Shown in pieces: positions 25,961 to 34,344 of a DNA stretch of 64,000 nucleotides. The DNA is from Puniceicoccaceae bacterium 5H (lineage in GTDB: Bacteria > Verrucomicrobiota > Verrucomicrobiia > Opitutales > Oceanipulchritudinaceae). How positions within the stretch are numbered: position 1 is the first letter of the stretch; every line of letters starts with the position of its first letter. The stretch spans positions 41,495-105,494 of the forward strand of contig WOUP01000010.1 of the NCBI GenBank assembly GCA_009772895.1, in the 5' to 3' direction. Under the pieces are notes generated by a model, which worked only from the letters and a program-made list of their open reading frames with translations, had not been told where the DNA came from and did no database searches. A program made the position numbers and the translations under genes.

Positions 25961-26383
25961 TCATAATCTTATACCTGCGTAATGCGCGCAGGCGAGGCGC
26001 CCATCATCGTGATGGTTCACCTCCACCATGTCGAAGCGCCAGGTGCGGGGTTGGCGCGGCACACGGCGCAGGTAATCCTCCATGCCTTGCCGCAGTGCCT
26101 GCCGCTTGCCGGCGGTCAAGGTTTCGAAGCCCGGCACCGAAGCGTCCGCCGGTCGCGTGCGCACCTCGACGAACACGAGCACGTCGCCGTCGCGCATGAC
26201 GAGATCGAGCTCGTGCTTGCCCCGCCGCCAGTTGCGGCAGATCACCGCCAGGCCGAAGGTACGCAGGTAGGCGGCCGCTAGCGCCTCCCCTTTTTGCCCC
26301 CGCTGTGCGGTGTTCCAGCGTTGCCAGCGTCGGCCATAGTGCCAACGCCGCAAGAGGTAGGACAGCCGCGAAAGGAAACGCAT
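25961..26383 (-). CDS. yraN: YraN / UPF0102 family protein
   Basis: 140 aa from the ATG at 26383 (MRFLSRLSYLL). Restriction-endonuclease-like core: AQRGQKGEALAAAYLRTFG, then RRGKHELDLVMRDGDVLVFVEVRTR, with the E..D...E.R pattern of the family, and the closing WRFDMVEV. Function in the cell is not established (a role in recombination or competence has been suggested for the family). A 10-residue upstream extension is possible. Confidence 0.9.
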   Translation of the reverse strand: MRFLSRLSYLLRRWHYGRRWQRWNTAQRGQKGEALAAAYLRTFGLAVICRNWRRGKHELDLVMRDGDVLVFVEVRTRPADASVPGFETLTAGKRQALRQGMEDYLRRVPRQPRTWRFDMVEVNHHDDGRLACAHYAGIRL

Positions 26384-26460
26384 CCCGTGAACCCTGACGC
26401 CCCCGCCCGCCAAGGCAAGTCCGCAGCGACTGGAATAGCATCTGCAGCAATGCTCAGGAC

Positions 26461-27186
26461 ATGCCGGAAGCGATCCATACTCCCCTGATTCCCTGGTGGT
26501 GGAGTGTCGGCGGCATCCTGTTACTGGCCGCCATTCACCTCTTTGGCGTCCGGCTGACCTTCTTGAAGGAGATCCCGCGCAGCCGCTGGCTGTCCTTCGC
26601 GGGCGGTGTGTCGGTCGTCTACGTATTCTTGCATCTCATGCCGGCCATTGCCGAAGCGGAGGAGCATTTTGCAAAGTTTCACGATGAGCTGGGCGAACGC
26701 ATCCCCTACATCCTCGGTCTGTTGGGGCTGCTGGTGACCTACGGGGCTGCACGCCACGGGCGGACAAAGCGAAACCATGACCAGCCGTCGTTGGGTTTCT
26801 GGCTGCACATGGGCTCCTTCTCCATCTACAATGTGATTGCGGGCTACGTCTCGCGTCAGCAGCCGCCCACGATCCCGATTCTCTTTATCTCGATGCTGGC
26901 GCTGGCCTTTCACTATCTGGTGGTCGACCACGGGCTGCGCGCGGAGCACCGCTACCTCTATCAACATTATGGGCGTTGGCTGCTCGCCGGGGCGCTCATC
27001 GTCGGCTGGAGCATCCCCTTTCTCTTTACCGTGCGCCCCTATGTGCTGGCGGGCCTGGAGGCGTTTCTGGCGGGCGGTATCATCCTCAATGTACTCAAGG
27101 AGGAGCTGCCGAAGGAGCGCCAGAGCAAGTTTACGCCTTTCCTCATCGGCATCATGGTCTACGCGCCGATCATGGTGCTGGCGTAA
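26461..27186 (+). CDS. Multi-pass membrane protein, ZIP-like motifs
   Basis: 241 aa with about seven hydrophobic segments (WWWSVGGILLLAAIHLFG, WLSFAGGVSVVYVFLHLMP, IPYILGLLGLLVTYG, LGFWLHMGSFSIYNVIAGYV and later ones). The HLMPA motif near residue 60, a His-Tyr-Asp-His run in mid-protein (FHYLVVDHGL) and GGIILNVLKEELP near residue 205 recall the metal-binding helices of ZIP transporters, but the ZIP pattern is not complete. I would call it an uncharacterised integral membrane protein. Divergent from yraN. Confidence 0.75.
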   Translation: MPEAIHTPLIPWWWSVGGILLLAAIHLFGVRLTFLKEIPRSRWLSFAGGVSVVYVFLHLMPAIAEAEEHFAKFHDELGERIPYILGLLGLLVTYGAARHGRTKRNHDQPSLGFWLHMGSFSIYNVIAGYVSRQQPPTIPILFISMLALAFHYLVVDHGLRAEHRYLYQHYGRWLLAGALIVGWSIPFLFTVRPYVLAGLEAFLAGGIILNVLKEELPKERQSKFTPFLIGIMVYAPIMVLA

Positions 27187-27243
27187 CCATCGCGTTCCCG
27201 TGGTGTAAGCGGTCTTCTTTGCGCACCAGGCAACCCGGGGCAC

Positions 27244-27277
27244 AAAAAAGCCAGCGACCGATCAGATCGCTGGCTTG
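27244..27277 (-). terminator. Rho-independent terminator after ilvC
   Basis: On the minus strand: AAGCCAGCGA, a 9-nt loop, TCGCTGGCTT with a T-run, starting 27 bp after the ilvC stop. The A/T context also allows some termination of the + strand membrane-protein transcript. Confidence 0.85.
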
Positions 27278-27303
27278 AAAATCACGTGGTTGGGAGGCGC
27301 GAC

Positions 27304-28329
27304 CTAGTAGGACGCTTGAGCGCCCTTGAGGTTGGCCTTCTTCACCCAGGGCATCATGGAGCGGAGCTTCACGCCCACCTCTTCGATCGGGTGCTTGGCT
27401 TCGTCTTCGCGGATCTGGTTGAGCTTCTTGTAGCCGCTCTCGTGTTCCGCCACCCAGTTCTTGGTGAAGGTGCCGTCCTGGATGTCCTTGAGCACGTCCT
27501 TCATGCGCTCCTTGACTTCCGGGCCGATGACGCGCGGGCCGCTGACGTAGTCGCCCCACTCCGCGGTGTCGGAGATGGAGAAGCGCATACCGGAGAGGCC
27601 GCTTTCGACCACCATGTCGACGATGAGCTTCATCTCGTGGCAGCACTCGAAGTAGGCCATCTCGGGAGCGTAGCCCGCTTCCACGAGGGTCTCGAAACCG
27701 GCCTTGACCATGGCGCTGAGGCCACCGCAGAGCACGGCTTGCTCACCGAAGAGGTCGGTCTCGGTTTCTTCGCGGAAGGAAGTCTCGATGACACCTGCGC
27801 GGCTGCCGCCGATGCCCTTGGCCCAGGCGAGGGCCACATCCTTGGCGCCGGCGCTGGAGCCTTCGAGCACAGCGATGAGCGAGGGAACGCCCTTGCCTTC
27901 CTTGTATTGGCTGCGGACGGTGTGGCCCGGGCCCTTGGGGGCGACCATGATCACATCCACACCCTTCGGCGCTTCGATCAGCTTGAAGTGGATGGCGAGG
28001 CCGTGGACGAAGAGCAGGGTCTTGCCGGCGCTCAGGTTCGGCTCGATCTCCGACTCGTAGAGGGCCTTCTGCTTCATGTCCGGCACGGCGATCATGATGA
28101 CGTCGGCCTTCTGGACGGCTTCGGCCGTGTTGTAGACCTCGAAGCCGAGGTCCTTGGCGACCTGAACGGACTTCGAGCCTTCATAGAGGCCGATAATGAC
28201 GTTCAGCCCGCTGTCCTTCAGGTTCAGCGCGTGCGCGTGCCCCTGGGAGCCGAAACCGATAACGGCCAGCGTTTTGTCTTGGATGGGCGCGAGGGAAGCC
28301 TCGGCATCGGAATACACTTTGGCAGACAT
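27304..28329 (-). CDS. ilvC: Ketol-acid reductoisomerase (class I)
   Basis: 341 aa from ATG 28329 ([13 protein letters not shown]), the length of class I enzymes. Rossmann motif [19 protein letters not shown]; the following LYEGSKSV segment sets the coenzyme preference. The C-terminal knotted domain carries the metal-binding acidic residues ([28 protein letters not shown]). It converts acetolactate to dihydroxyisovalerate in branched-chain amino-acid synthesis. It sits 41 bp downstream of ilvH on the same strand. Confidence 0.97.
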   Translation of the reverse strand: MSAKVYSDAEASLAPIQDKTLAVIGFGSQGHAHALNLKDSGLNVIIGLYEGSKSVQVAKDLGFEVYNTAEAVQKADVIMIAVPDMKQKALYESEIEPNLSAGKTLLFVHGLAIHFKLIEAPKGVDVIMVAPKGPGHTVRSQYKEGKGVPSLIAVLEGSSAGAKDVALAWAKGIGGSRAGVIETSFREETETDLFGEQAVLCGGLSAMVKAGFETLVEAGYAPEMAYFECCHEMKLIVDMVVESGLSGMRFSISDTAEWGDYVSGPRVIGPEVKERMKDVLKDIQDGTFTKNWVAEHESGYKKLNQIREDEAKHPIEEVGVKLRSMMPWVKKANLKGAQASY

Positions 28330-28370
28330 GATATGAAAGGGATTTTGGATGGGTTTGAAAACGGGGCCGA

Positions 28371-28865
28371 CTATTGCAGCTCGAGGTGACGGTTGCGACC
28401 GAGTGCAGCCATACCCGTGCGGGCCATGGAACGCACGCCGAAGGGCTCGATCATGTGCATGAACGCATCGATCTTTTCCTGGTTGCCCGTCATTTCGACG
28501 ATGACGCTGCGGTGGCTCACATCGACGATCTTGGCGCGGAAGATGTCGCAAATCTGCACGATCTCGGCCCGCTTGGCGCCTTCTTCGGCGGCTACCTTGA
28601 CCAGCACCAGTTCGCGCGCCACGAAGGCGCCTTGAGCCAGATCATTGACCTCGATGACGTCAATGAGCTTGTGCAGCTGCTTGATGGCCTGGTCCAGCTG
28701 TTGCGTATCACCCATGACCGTCGCGGTAATCCGCGAATACTTCGCGTCATGAGTGGGAGCAACGTTGAGCGTATCGATATTGAATCCACGCCCGCTGAAC
28801 ATGCCGGCCACCCGCGCAAGAACGCCAAATTTGTTTTCGACGAGGACGGAAAGGGTGTGACGCAT
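28371..28865 (-). CDS. ilvH: Acetolactate synthase small (regulatory) subunit
   Basis: 164 aa, full length. ACT domain at the N-terminus ([32 protein letters not shown] is the family signature spanning residues 2-33), and a C-terminal ALS_ss domain ([31 protein letters not shown]). It confers valine feedback and raises activity of the catalytic subunit. The large subunit ilvB is not adjacent, so it must be elsewhere. Operon with ilvC. Confidence 0.95.
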   Translation of the reverse strand: MRHTLSVLVENKFGVLARVAGMFSGRGFNIDTLNVAPTHDAKYSRITATVMGDTQQLDQAIKQLHKLIDVIEVNDLAQGAFVARELVLVKVAAEEGAKRAEIVQICDIFRAKIVDVSHRSVIVEMTGNQEKIDAFMHMIEPFGVRSMARTGMAALGRNRHLELQ

Positions 28866-29019
28866 GGTGATAGTCTACGGGGTTGAGAAAGCCGACAACG
28901 CTCATCCCCACCGAAGGCGCTGGCAAGCAAAAACCGGGAACGGCAGCCCGACAGGCCTCATTTTTCCCGCCCGAGGGCCTTTGCCGCCAGACCGGCATGG
29001 CGCTCGCTCCCAACAAGGC

Positions 29020-29265
29020 ATGACCCCCCAAGCCGCCGCCCTCATCGCCAGCCTCTGGAGCCTGCACGCCTTTCTCGCCGCCATCGTGACGACGCTGCTG
29101 GCCCTCAAATTTGCCCCGCAACCCCACTTCGCCCAATGGATCGGGGTGATCTGGCTTCTGCCCTTCCTCGGACAAGTGGCCGGCCTCGGCCGATGGCTGA
29201 CGTTACGCAACGTTTCGCAAGAGGCCGCCGACGCCCACTGCCCTCCTCCCGCGCCGCCCCAGTAG
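29020..29265 (+). CDS. Small membrane protein, hypothetical
   Basis: 81 aa from ATG 29020. Two hydrophobic segments (LIASLWSLHAFLAAIVTTLLAL and WIGVIWLLPFLGQVAGLG) with a short Pro-rich tail. I do not recognise it. It lies between divergent ilvH and tRNA-Arg. The predicted hydrophobic pattern and codon use suggest it is real, but there is no homology argument; a longer frame start at 28864 would overlap the ilvH start and is less likely. Confidence 0.45.
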   Translation: MTPQAAALIASLWSLHAFLAAIVTTLLALKFAPQPHFAQWIGVIWLLPFLGQVAGLGRWLTLRNVSQEAADAHCPPPAPPQ

Positions 29266-29309
29266 CTGGCTTGACTTTATCCGGCACAAGCAAAGGATGC
29301 GCAGTATCC

Positions 29310-29385
29310 GGGGAAGTAGCTCAAAGGATAGAGCAACGCTCTTCTAAAGCGTAGGTTGCGGGTTCGACCCCCGCCTTCCCTGCCA
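29310..29385 (+). tRNA. tRNA-Arg (anticodon TCT), CCA encoded
   Basis: 76 nt. Acceptor GGGGAAG / CTTCCCT with discriminator G, D arm AGCTCAAAGGATAGAGC, anticodon stem ACGCT/AGCGT around CTTCTAA giving TCT, T arm TGCGGGTTCGACCCCCGC, and encoded CCA. The decayed accessory strip begins immediately downstream, and tRNA-Arg genes are common integration sites. Confidence 0.94.
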
Positions 29386-30299
29386 GATCCATCAACGACT
29401 TACGGCATTCCTGCCACTTTCCGGTCCAAATGGACTCGTGTTTTGGTGGCGAGGGGAAGGCGTTGAAGCCCTCAAGTGGGTTGAAGTCGCCTTCCCAGGG
29501 TAGCAGGCCCGTCTCATCGATCTCGCGGAGTGCGGCCAACAGGTAGCCTCGATCTGCGCCCTCGGCAGCTCGAATTCCACGTGCACGTCGGTGGTGAGGT
29601 CATCGCCGCCGTGGAAGTACAGGACCAGAGGCGTCTGCGTTTCTTCGATCTCATGCTCGCTGAGCGGGAGATGCTAAAAGCAGGCGCCGATTCCCTCAAT
29701 AATGGCAGGCTCCAATGATGCTGACATACTGGAAGTGTAACCGCTTTCAGCCGACCCCGGAAAAAACGGGTCTTTCAGGCCGTCCGACTTTTCCGTTGAT
29801 ATCGACCAGCAGCACCATGAAGCGTGCACCGGTTAGCTCATGCTCAAAGGTGTTGCGTGCGTGCAAGACGATGCGCCTCTTGTCGGAGTTGACTCCGTCA
29901 AGGTGTTGGCCACTTCGAGGTTGGCATGGAGTAAAGCTGGCAGTTGTAATAGGATAATGTATATGTTCAAGCGTATCAGTTTTGACAATAATTGTTGCTC
30001 GCTATTTGTGATTAAGGGTTTTGGATGCACAATAAGCTAATAGTGATGTTATAAGAAATAAGTCCAAGTGAAAAACAAGTCGCACATTTCGCATTCCATC
30101 AATCATATATTCTAAATGCGAGTGATCTTGGGTAATTTCTAAAAGCTCAACCTTTGCAGCAATCACATCCTTTCACTCGGCAACTCGCTGCAAAGCAAGT
30201 GCCTCGCGCTTACAAACACAAGCGCGAACGCCAGCAGGAGAATGGTTGTAAAATTATTTTTTAATGATTTCATAATGAATCAAACTCTATATTGATTAA
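29386..30299 (-). pseudogene. Gene-poor decayed region with minus-strand protein scraps
   Basis: No intact gene. On the minus strand two pieces read like real protein broken by frameshifts: one around 29400-29660 (TPLVLYFHGGDDLTTDVHVE, shifting frame near 29540 into LLAALREIDETGLLPWEGDF), another around 29745-29905 (SDKRRIVLHARNTFEHELTG, then FMVLLVDINGKVGRP to a stop at 29746). I cannot assign a family. From about 29930 to 30299 the DNA is AT-rich with no coding signal that I can see. The base composition differs sharply from the flanks. Confidence 0.4.
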
Positions 30300-31042
30300 G
30301 GCTCATGCACAATTGTCAGGCGGTTGAGAGCATTTAAGCTCCTCAACATCAATGGCCAACAAGTATTGCAAAAGTTCACGACTTTCCGAGGCTCAATCGG
30401 CAGCTCTTGAAGCTGTTTGCGCTTGATCTGGAGGCGTGAAAATCGCGGAGCTGACGGGCCTGCACCGCAACACTTTGGACAAGTATTTATTAGCCTGGAG
30501 GGTGCGCATGGCCGAGCTCAGCGAGGCCAGCGCGCCCTTGCGAGGGGAGATCGAGATCGACGAAAGCTACTTTGGAGCACGTCGTGTTCGCGGCAAACGT
30601 GGGCGTGGAGCCGGGCGCAAAGTCCCCGTCATTGGGGTGCTCAAACGTCAAGGCAACGTCTACTGCGATGTGCTCGACGATGGCTCTAAATTGGCTCTGG
30701 AGGCCGTCATAAAGGGCCGCGTGAACCCCGAGAGCGTCATTCCACACCGACGGATGGAAAGGCTACGATGGCCTGCTCGATATCGGCTACAAACGCCATT
30801 TACGCATCCACCACAGTAAGGACGAATTCGCCCGAGGCCACAACCACATCAACGGCATCGAAGCCTTTTGGAGCTACGCCAAAACCCGCCTGGTCAAATT
30901 CCGCGGCTTGCCTCGACGCACCTTTTACCTCTACATCAAAAAGACAGAATTCCGCTTCAACCACCGTAAGCAGAACCTCTACAAACTCCTCCTCAAGCAC
31001 CTACGTCAATAGCCCCTCGACTTCCGCAACTGTGCATGAGCC
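30300..31042 (+). mobile_element. IS1595-family insertion sequence, complete ends, degenerate transposase
   Basis: Left end GGCTCATGCACAATTGTC and right end, read inward on -, GGCTCATGCACAGTTGCG: 12 identical bases, one mismatch, then TTG. The element is 743 bp, the small ISXO2/IS1016-like size. No 8-bp target duplication is visible (TTGATTAA on the left, AATAAAAG on the right), so the copy is old or one flank has been rearranged. It encodes the broken transposase listed separately. Confidence 0.85.
30352..31012 (+). pseudogene. IS1595-family (ISXO2-like) transposase, frameshifted
   Basis: Conceptual protein: MANKYCKSSRLSEAQ, then RQLLKLFALDLEA in another frame, then IAELTGLHRNTLDKY, EIEIDESYFGARRVRGKRG with the first catalytic Asp, VPVIGVLKRQGNVY, a further frameshift near 30745 to TDGWKGYDGLLD, and GHNHINGIEAFWSYAKTRL with the final catalytic Glu, ending LKHLRQ-stop at 31012. 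At least three frame breaks, so it cannot be functional without repair. Confidence 0.88.
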
Positions 31043-31109
31043 AATAAAAGAATACAGGGCAACGAAGAACTGGAAAGATAACTTCATCTAGTGATATACC
31101 ATCAATATT

Positions 31110-31715
31110 TTAATTATCATTAACAATCCGAAGATATTCTTCATGTGATAGTAAACGCAAATCTTCAATATCGAGAAATAACCATTGATTTTCACTGGTT
31201 CTTGGGGTCACTAGTATCCTGACAAATCTGTCCGAACCGGGAACGAATATCGCATCTGACCGCCATATCGTCGATTTTCCAATCATTCTAAAACTTCCTC
31301 GATCCAGGCCCCTTATTGGACGCATGACGTCATCAAAACCAAAGGATTTAAGGAGCTGGCCTGCCCCATTGTAAATAACTATGACATTCTGTTTTGCACC
31401 CATTTCGTGCCATTGATCGAAGGTTGCCAAACGTGTGCCTGAGTTATTGACTACCGCAACTACCGGAATTCTTTTCTGAACAAGATCAAATTCAGCCACA
31501 CGTGCAAAATTCCCTGATGACAGAGAATGTAATGAAGCCGAAGGTTCCCGATTTTCGCCTGGAACTATACGAAGTATCACAGAACCATCTGGAGAGGAAA
31601 AGGATCTAGGCTCTTCCGGTAGGCTTATTTGTTCGATTTTTGGTGCAGGCGACCGCTTAGAGTTTTCACATCCAAGGGGCAAAGCTAATGCTATGAGTAT
31701 AAAAAATATTTTCAT
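31110..31715 (-). CDS. Predicted lipoprotein, unknown function
   Basis: 201 aa. N-terminal lipoprotein signal: MKIFFILIALALPLGCENS with lipobox LPLGC, Cys16. The mature part is a single domain with beta-propeller-like or WD-like strands (RVAEFDLVQKRIPVVAVVNN, GTRLATFDQWHEMG, NVIVIYNGAGQLLKSF, and DIEDLRLLSHEEYLR). I do not recognise the family. It starts inside the 3' end of the rhs remnant on the same strand, the place where immunity or accessory genes of Rhs toxins are found; that link is speculative. Low GC compared with flanking genes. Confidence 0.65.
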   Translation of the reverse strand: MKIFFILIALALPLGCENSKRSPAPKIEQISLPEEPRSFSSPDGSVILRIVPGENREPSASLHSLSSGNFARVAEFDLVQKRIPVVAVVNNSGTRLATFDQWHEMGAKQNVIVIYNGAGQLLKSFGFDDVMRPIRGLDRGSFRMIGKSTIWRSDAIFVPGSDRFVRILVTPRTSENQWLFLDIEDLRLLSHEEYLRIVNDN

Positions 31716-32145
31716 ATCGTATATTATTTTGCACGGTTTTTCCCAATAGGGTCATTGGCGGATCTAGCATAAACAGGAACCTCTTCTTGAGTCCAACGCC
31801 ATGCGCACAACTTAGGCCGGCCTTCAAGATGTCTCCGTCCTGCGCCCCTGACATGGCCACCTGCAGCACTCCCGCGACAAACATAACGGCGACAGTAGTG
31901 TAAAAGTCTGCCCCGCCGGCTACAAGCGCTAACCCTAGGATAAAAGGGATTACGTGTCCGCTCGGGTCAGTAAACGAGAGGGGGTTATTGAGCACATAGC
32001 TGTAGCGGTTGTAGCCCTGGATGCTTTCCGGAAACTGCAGCACGCTGTCTGGAGATAGAAAGCGCCCTATCAGCGGATCATAGATCCGAGCGTTCATATG
32101 CACCAGCCCCACGTTATCAAGCATCTCATAGCCGGTTACTTGCAG
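31666..32145 (-). pseudogene. rhs gene remnant (core 3' end plus C-terminal tail)
   Basis: Reads VTGYEMLDNVGLVHMNARIYDPLIGRFLSPD, spanning about residues 83-113 of the open frame, then NRYSYVLNNPLSFTDPSGH: the RHS repeat-associated core that precedes variable toxin tails. After it comes a 95-residue tail with hydrophobic stretches (FILGLALVAGGADFYTTVAVMFVAGVLQVAMSG) to the stop at 31666. No RHS repeats, YD repeats or start region exist upstream; the response regulator begins 150 bp further. It is a decapitated toxin gene in the decayed strip. Confidence 0.8.
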
Positions 32146-32296
32146 CCGATTTTCCTGTTTCTCGTAAAGTATGCGGTTGGATCCACAGGCCCTCAGAGGT
32201 CCATTCATCCCCTCGCGGGGGAGCTTCCGGCCTGTCATCGCGCTTGCAGGTGGAATGATGGGGGCTTGTCTGGATCGCGGCGTTGAATAAGGTAGG

Positions 32297-32986
32297 ATGA
32301 TGCGTGTGCTCATCGTGGAAGATGCCAGCCGTTTGCGCGAGGGCATCGCGCGGGCATTGCGCAAGGCTGGTTTTGTGGTGGACACTGCCAGTGATGGTGA
32401 GCAGGGGCTCTGGGCGGCGGAGTCGCACCCCTACGACGCCGTCGTGCTGGACATCATGTTACCCAGGCTCAGTGGTCTGGATCTGTTGACCCGTCTGCGC
32501 CAGCAAGGCAGCGCGCTCCCCATCTTGCTGCTTACGGCCAAGGATACCGTCGCGGATCGTGTGCAGGGGCTACGCTCAGGGGCGGACGACTATCTGATCA
32601 AGCCGTTTGCGCTGGACGAGCTGCTGGCGCGGGTCGAAGTGCTCTGTCGGCGTTCTTACGGCGCCACGACGACGCGCATACAGGTGGGAGAAATGGAAAT
32701 CGACACCAGCGCGCATCGGGTGTTCATGCGGGGAAGGGAACTGACGCTACCGGCGCGGGAATTTGCATTGCTGGAATACTTGGCCCGGCGGCGTGGCGAA
32801 GTGGTAACCAGAAGCGAAATCGAGGCCCACATCTACGACGACCAGGCCGACCCCATGAGCAACGTCGTCGACGCCGCCATCTACTCCTTGCGCAAAAAGC
32901 TGGCCGCCGCGGGCGTGCCGTCCCTCATCCAGACGCGACGCGGGCGCGGCTACATTCTGGAGCTGCCGGAGGAGTCGCAGAAATGA
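32297..32986 (+). CDS. OmpR/PhoB-family response regulator
   Basis: 229 aa. Receiver domain residues 1-120: RVLIVEDASRLREGIARAL, phospho-acceptor Asp52 in VVLDIMLP, LLLTAKD and LIKPFALDELLARVE. Winged-helix output at about 130-225 (LTLPAREFALLEYLARRRGEVV, SNVVDAAIYSLRKKLAAAG, TRRGRGYIL). The kinase start overlaps its stop (ATGA). The RND efflux operon lies convergent right behind, a common layout for CusRS/CzcRS-type sensing, so metal or cation control of that pump is the working guess. Confidence 0.95.
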   Translation: MMRVLIVEDASRLREGIARALRKAGFVVDTASDGEQGLWAAESHPYDAVVLDIMLPRLSGLDLLTRLRQQGSALPILLLTAKDTVADRVQGLRSGADDYLIKPFALDELLARVEVLCRRSYGATTTRIQVGEMEIDTSAHRVFMRGRELTLPAREFALLEYLARRRGEVVTRSEIEAHIYDDQADPMSNVVDAAIYSLRKKLAAAGVPSLIQTRRGRGYILELPEESQK

Positions 32987-34344
32987 GCTCCATTCGTCGT
33001 CAACTGACGCGTAACCTCTTCGCGGCCGGCAGCTTGCTGCTGATCGGCGGCTTTGCATCTTCGTGGCTGTTGCTGCGGCATGAGCTCTATCGTCAGCTCG
33101 ACGAGCGGCTGCGCACGGCCGCGGGTATGATCGCGGTGGAGCTGGCAGAAGACGAATCTCCGCTGACGGCGGCGTTTGCCCAGGCGGAAGGGCTGGAGTT
33201 GGAGCGCGCCCAGGTCGTTCCTCGTTATTGGGCGGTGGTGGACGAAGACGGTGCCAGTATCGCCCAATCGGCTAGATTCGCGCTGGTCGACTGGAGGGAG
33301 CACCGGGATCCTGCGGTGTGGTCACAGTGGCTCGAGGGGGCGCATCTGCGCTTTCTCTCGCTGGAGGGGCGCACCAGCGAGCCACGCCACTTCACCGTCG
33401 TGGTGGCGGCAGATCAGCGTGAACTGGACGAGGTGTTGGCGCGCATTACCTTGGCGGGAGTCGTCACGCTGGGGCTTTTTCTGATGCTGGCGTTTTGGGG
33501 CGTGCGCCGGATCCTGGGGCGCGGGCTGGCCCCCTTGGACGCTTTTGGCGCGCAACTCGGCAACCTGGGAGCAGACTCACTGGAAGTGCAGTTCGATCCG
33601 GCCCGTTTCCCGACGGAACTTCGTCCTATGGTAAGCCAATTCAATGCGCTCTTCGCGCGACTGGCCATCTCGTTTGAGCGCGAGCGCCGGGTGAACGCCG
33701 ACCTTGCCCATGAGCTGCGTACGCCTTTGGCCGAACTGCGCTTGCTCGCCGAATCTTCGCTCAAATGGCCGGACCAGCGCGACGCCGATACCGATCGCGA
33801 GTCGCTGGCCAGCATCCGCCAAATGGAAACCCTGGTCGAGCGCATGCTGCTGCTGGCACGAGGGGAGCAAGGGCAATCGGAGGCCCTTTCGCACGTCGAC
33901 TTGGCCGCACTCGTCAATTCGATCTGGCAACCCCTGCGGGATGAGGCCGAGGCCAAGGGGCTGGTCGTGACGCTCGACCTGCCGGCAGTGAGCGTGGAAA
34001 GCGATCCGATCTTGCTGCGGGCCATCCTGAGCAACCTCCTGCACAACGCGCTCGCTTATGGGGCCGCCTCAGGGGTGCTAACCGTGCGCAGTCGCGACGA
34101 GGGATCGGGCACCGTGGCGGTGGACGTCGTCAATACGGTCGCCGACCTTGCACCGGAAGACGTGGAGCACATGTTCGAACGCTATTGGCGCAAGAGTCTC
34201 GCGCGCGAAGGTGAAGACCTGCATGTCGGTCTGGGGCTGACCATCGTGCAGCGCTTTGCGGAGGAACTGGGCTACAAGGTGAACGCCAGCCTCAAAGAGG
34301 ATTTATTGACCGTGACGCTGTCGGGCCTGAAGGCAGGCGATTAG
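32983..34344 (+). CDS. Sensor histidine kinase (TctE/QseC-like)
   Basis: 453 aa. Two membrane helices (NLFAAGSLLLIGGFASSWLLL near 10-30 and LAGVVTLGLFLMLAFWGVRRI near 153-175) bracket a periplasmic sensor loop of about 120 residues. Then HisKA with His243 (LAHELRTPLAELR) and HATPase_c: N box ILSNLLHNALAYG, G box LHVGLGLTIVQRF. No HAMP signature that I can recognise with confidence. The 3' end overlaps the end of the RND gene by 4 bp, convergent. Confidence 0.93.
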   Translation: MSSIRRQLTRNLFAAGSLLLIGGFASSWLLLRHELYRQLDERLRTAAGMIAVELAEDESPLTAAFAQAEGLELERAQVVPRYWAVVDEDGASIAQSARFALVDWREHRDPAVWSQWLEGAHLRFLSLEGRTSEPRHFTVVVAADQRELDEVLARITLAGVVTLGLFLMLAFWGVRRILGRGLAPLDAFGAQLGNLGADSLEVQFDPARFPTELRPMVSQFNALFARLAISFERERRVNADLAHELRTPLAELRLLAESSLKWPDQRDADTDRESLASIRQMETLVERMLLLARGEQGQSEALSHVDLAALVNSIWQPLRDEAEAKGLVVTLDLPAVSVESDPILLRAILSNLLHNALAYGAASGVLTVRSRDEGSGTVAVDVVNTVADLAPEDVEHMFERYWRKSLAREGEDLHVGLGLTIVQRFAEELGYKVNASLKEDLLTVTLSGLKAGD

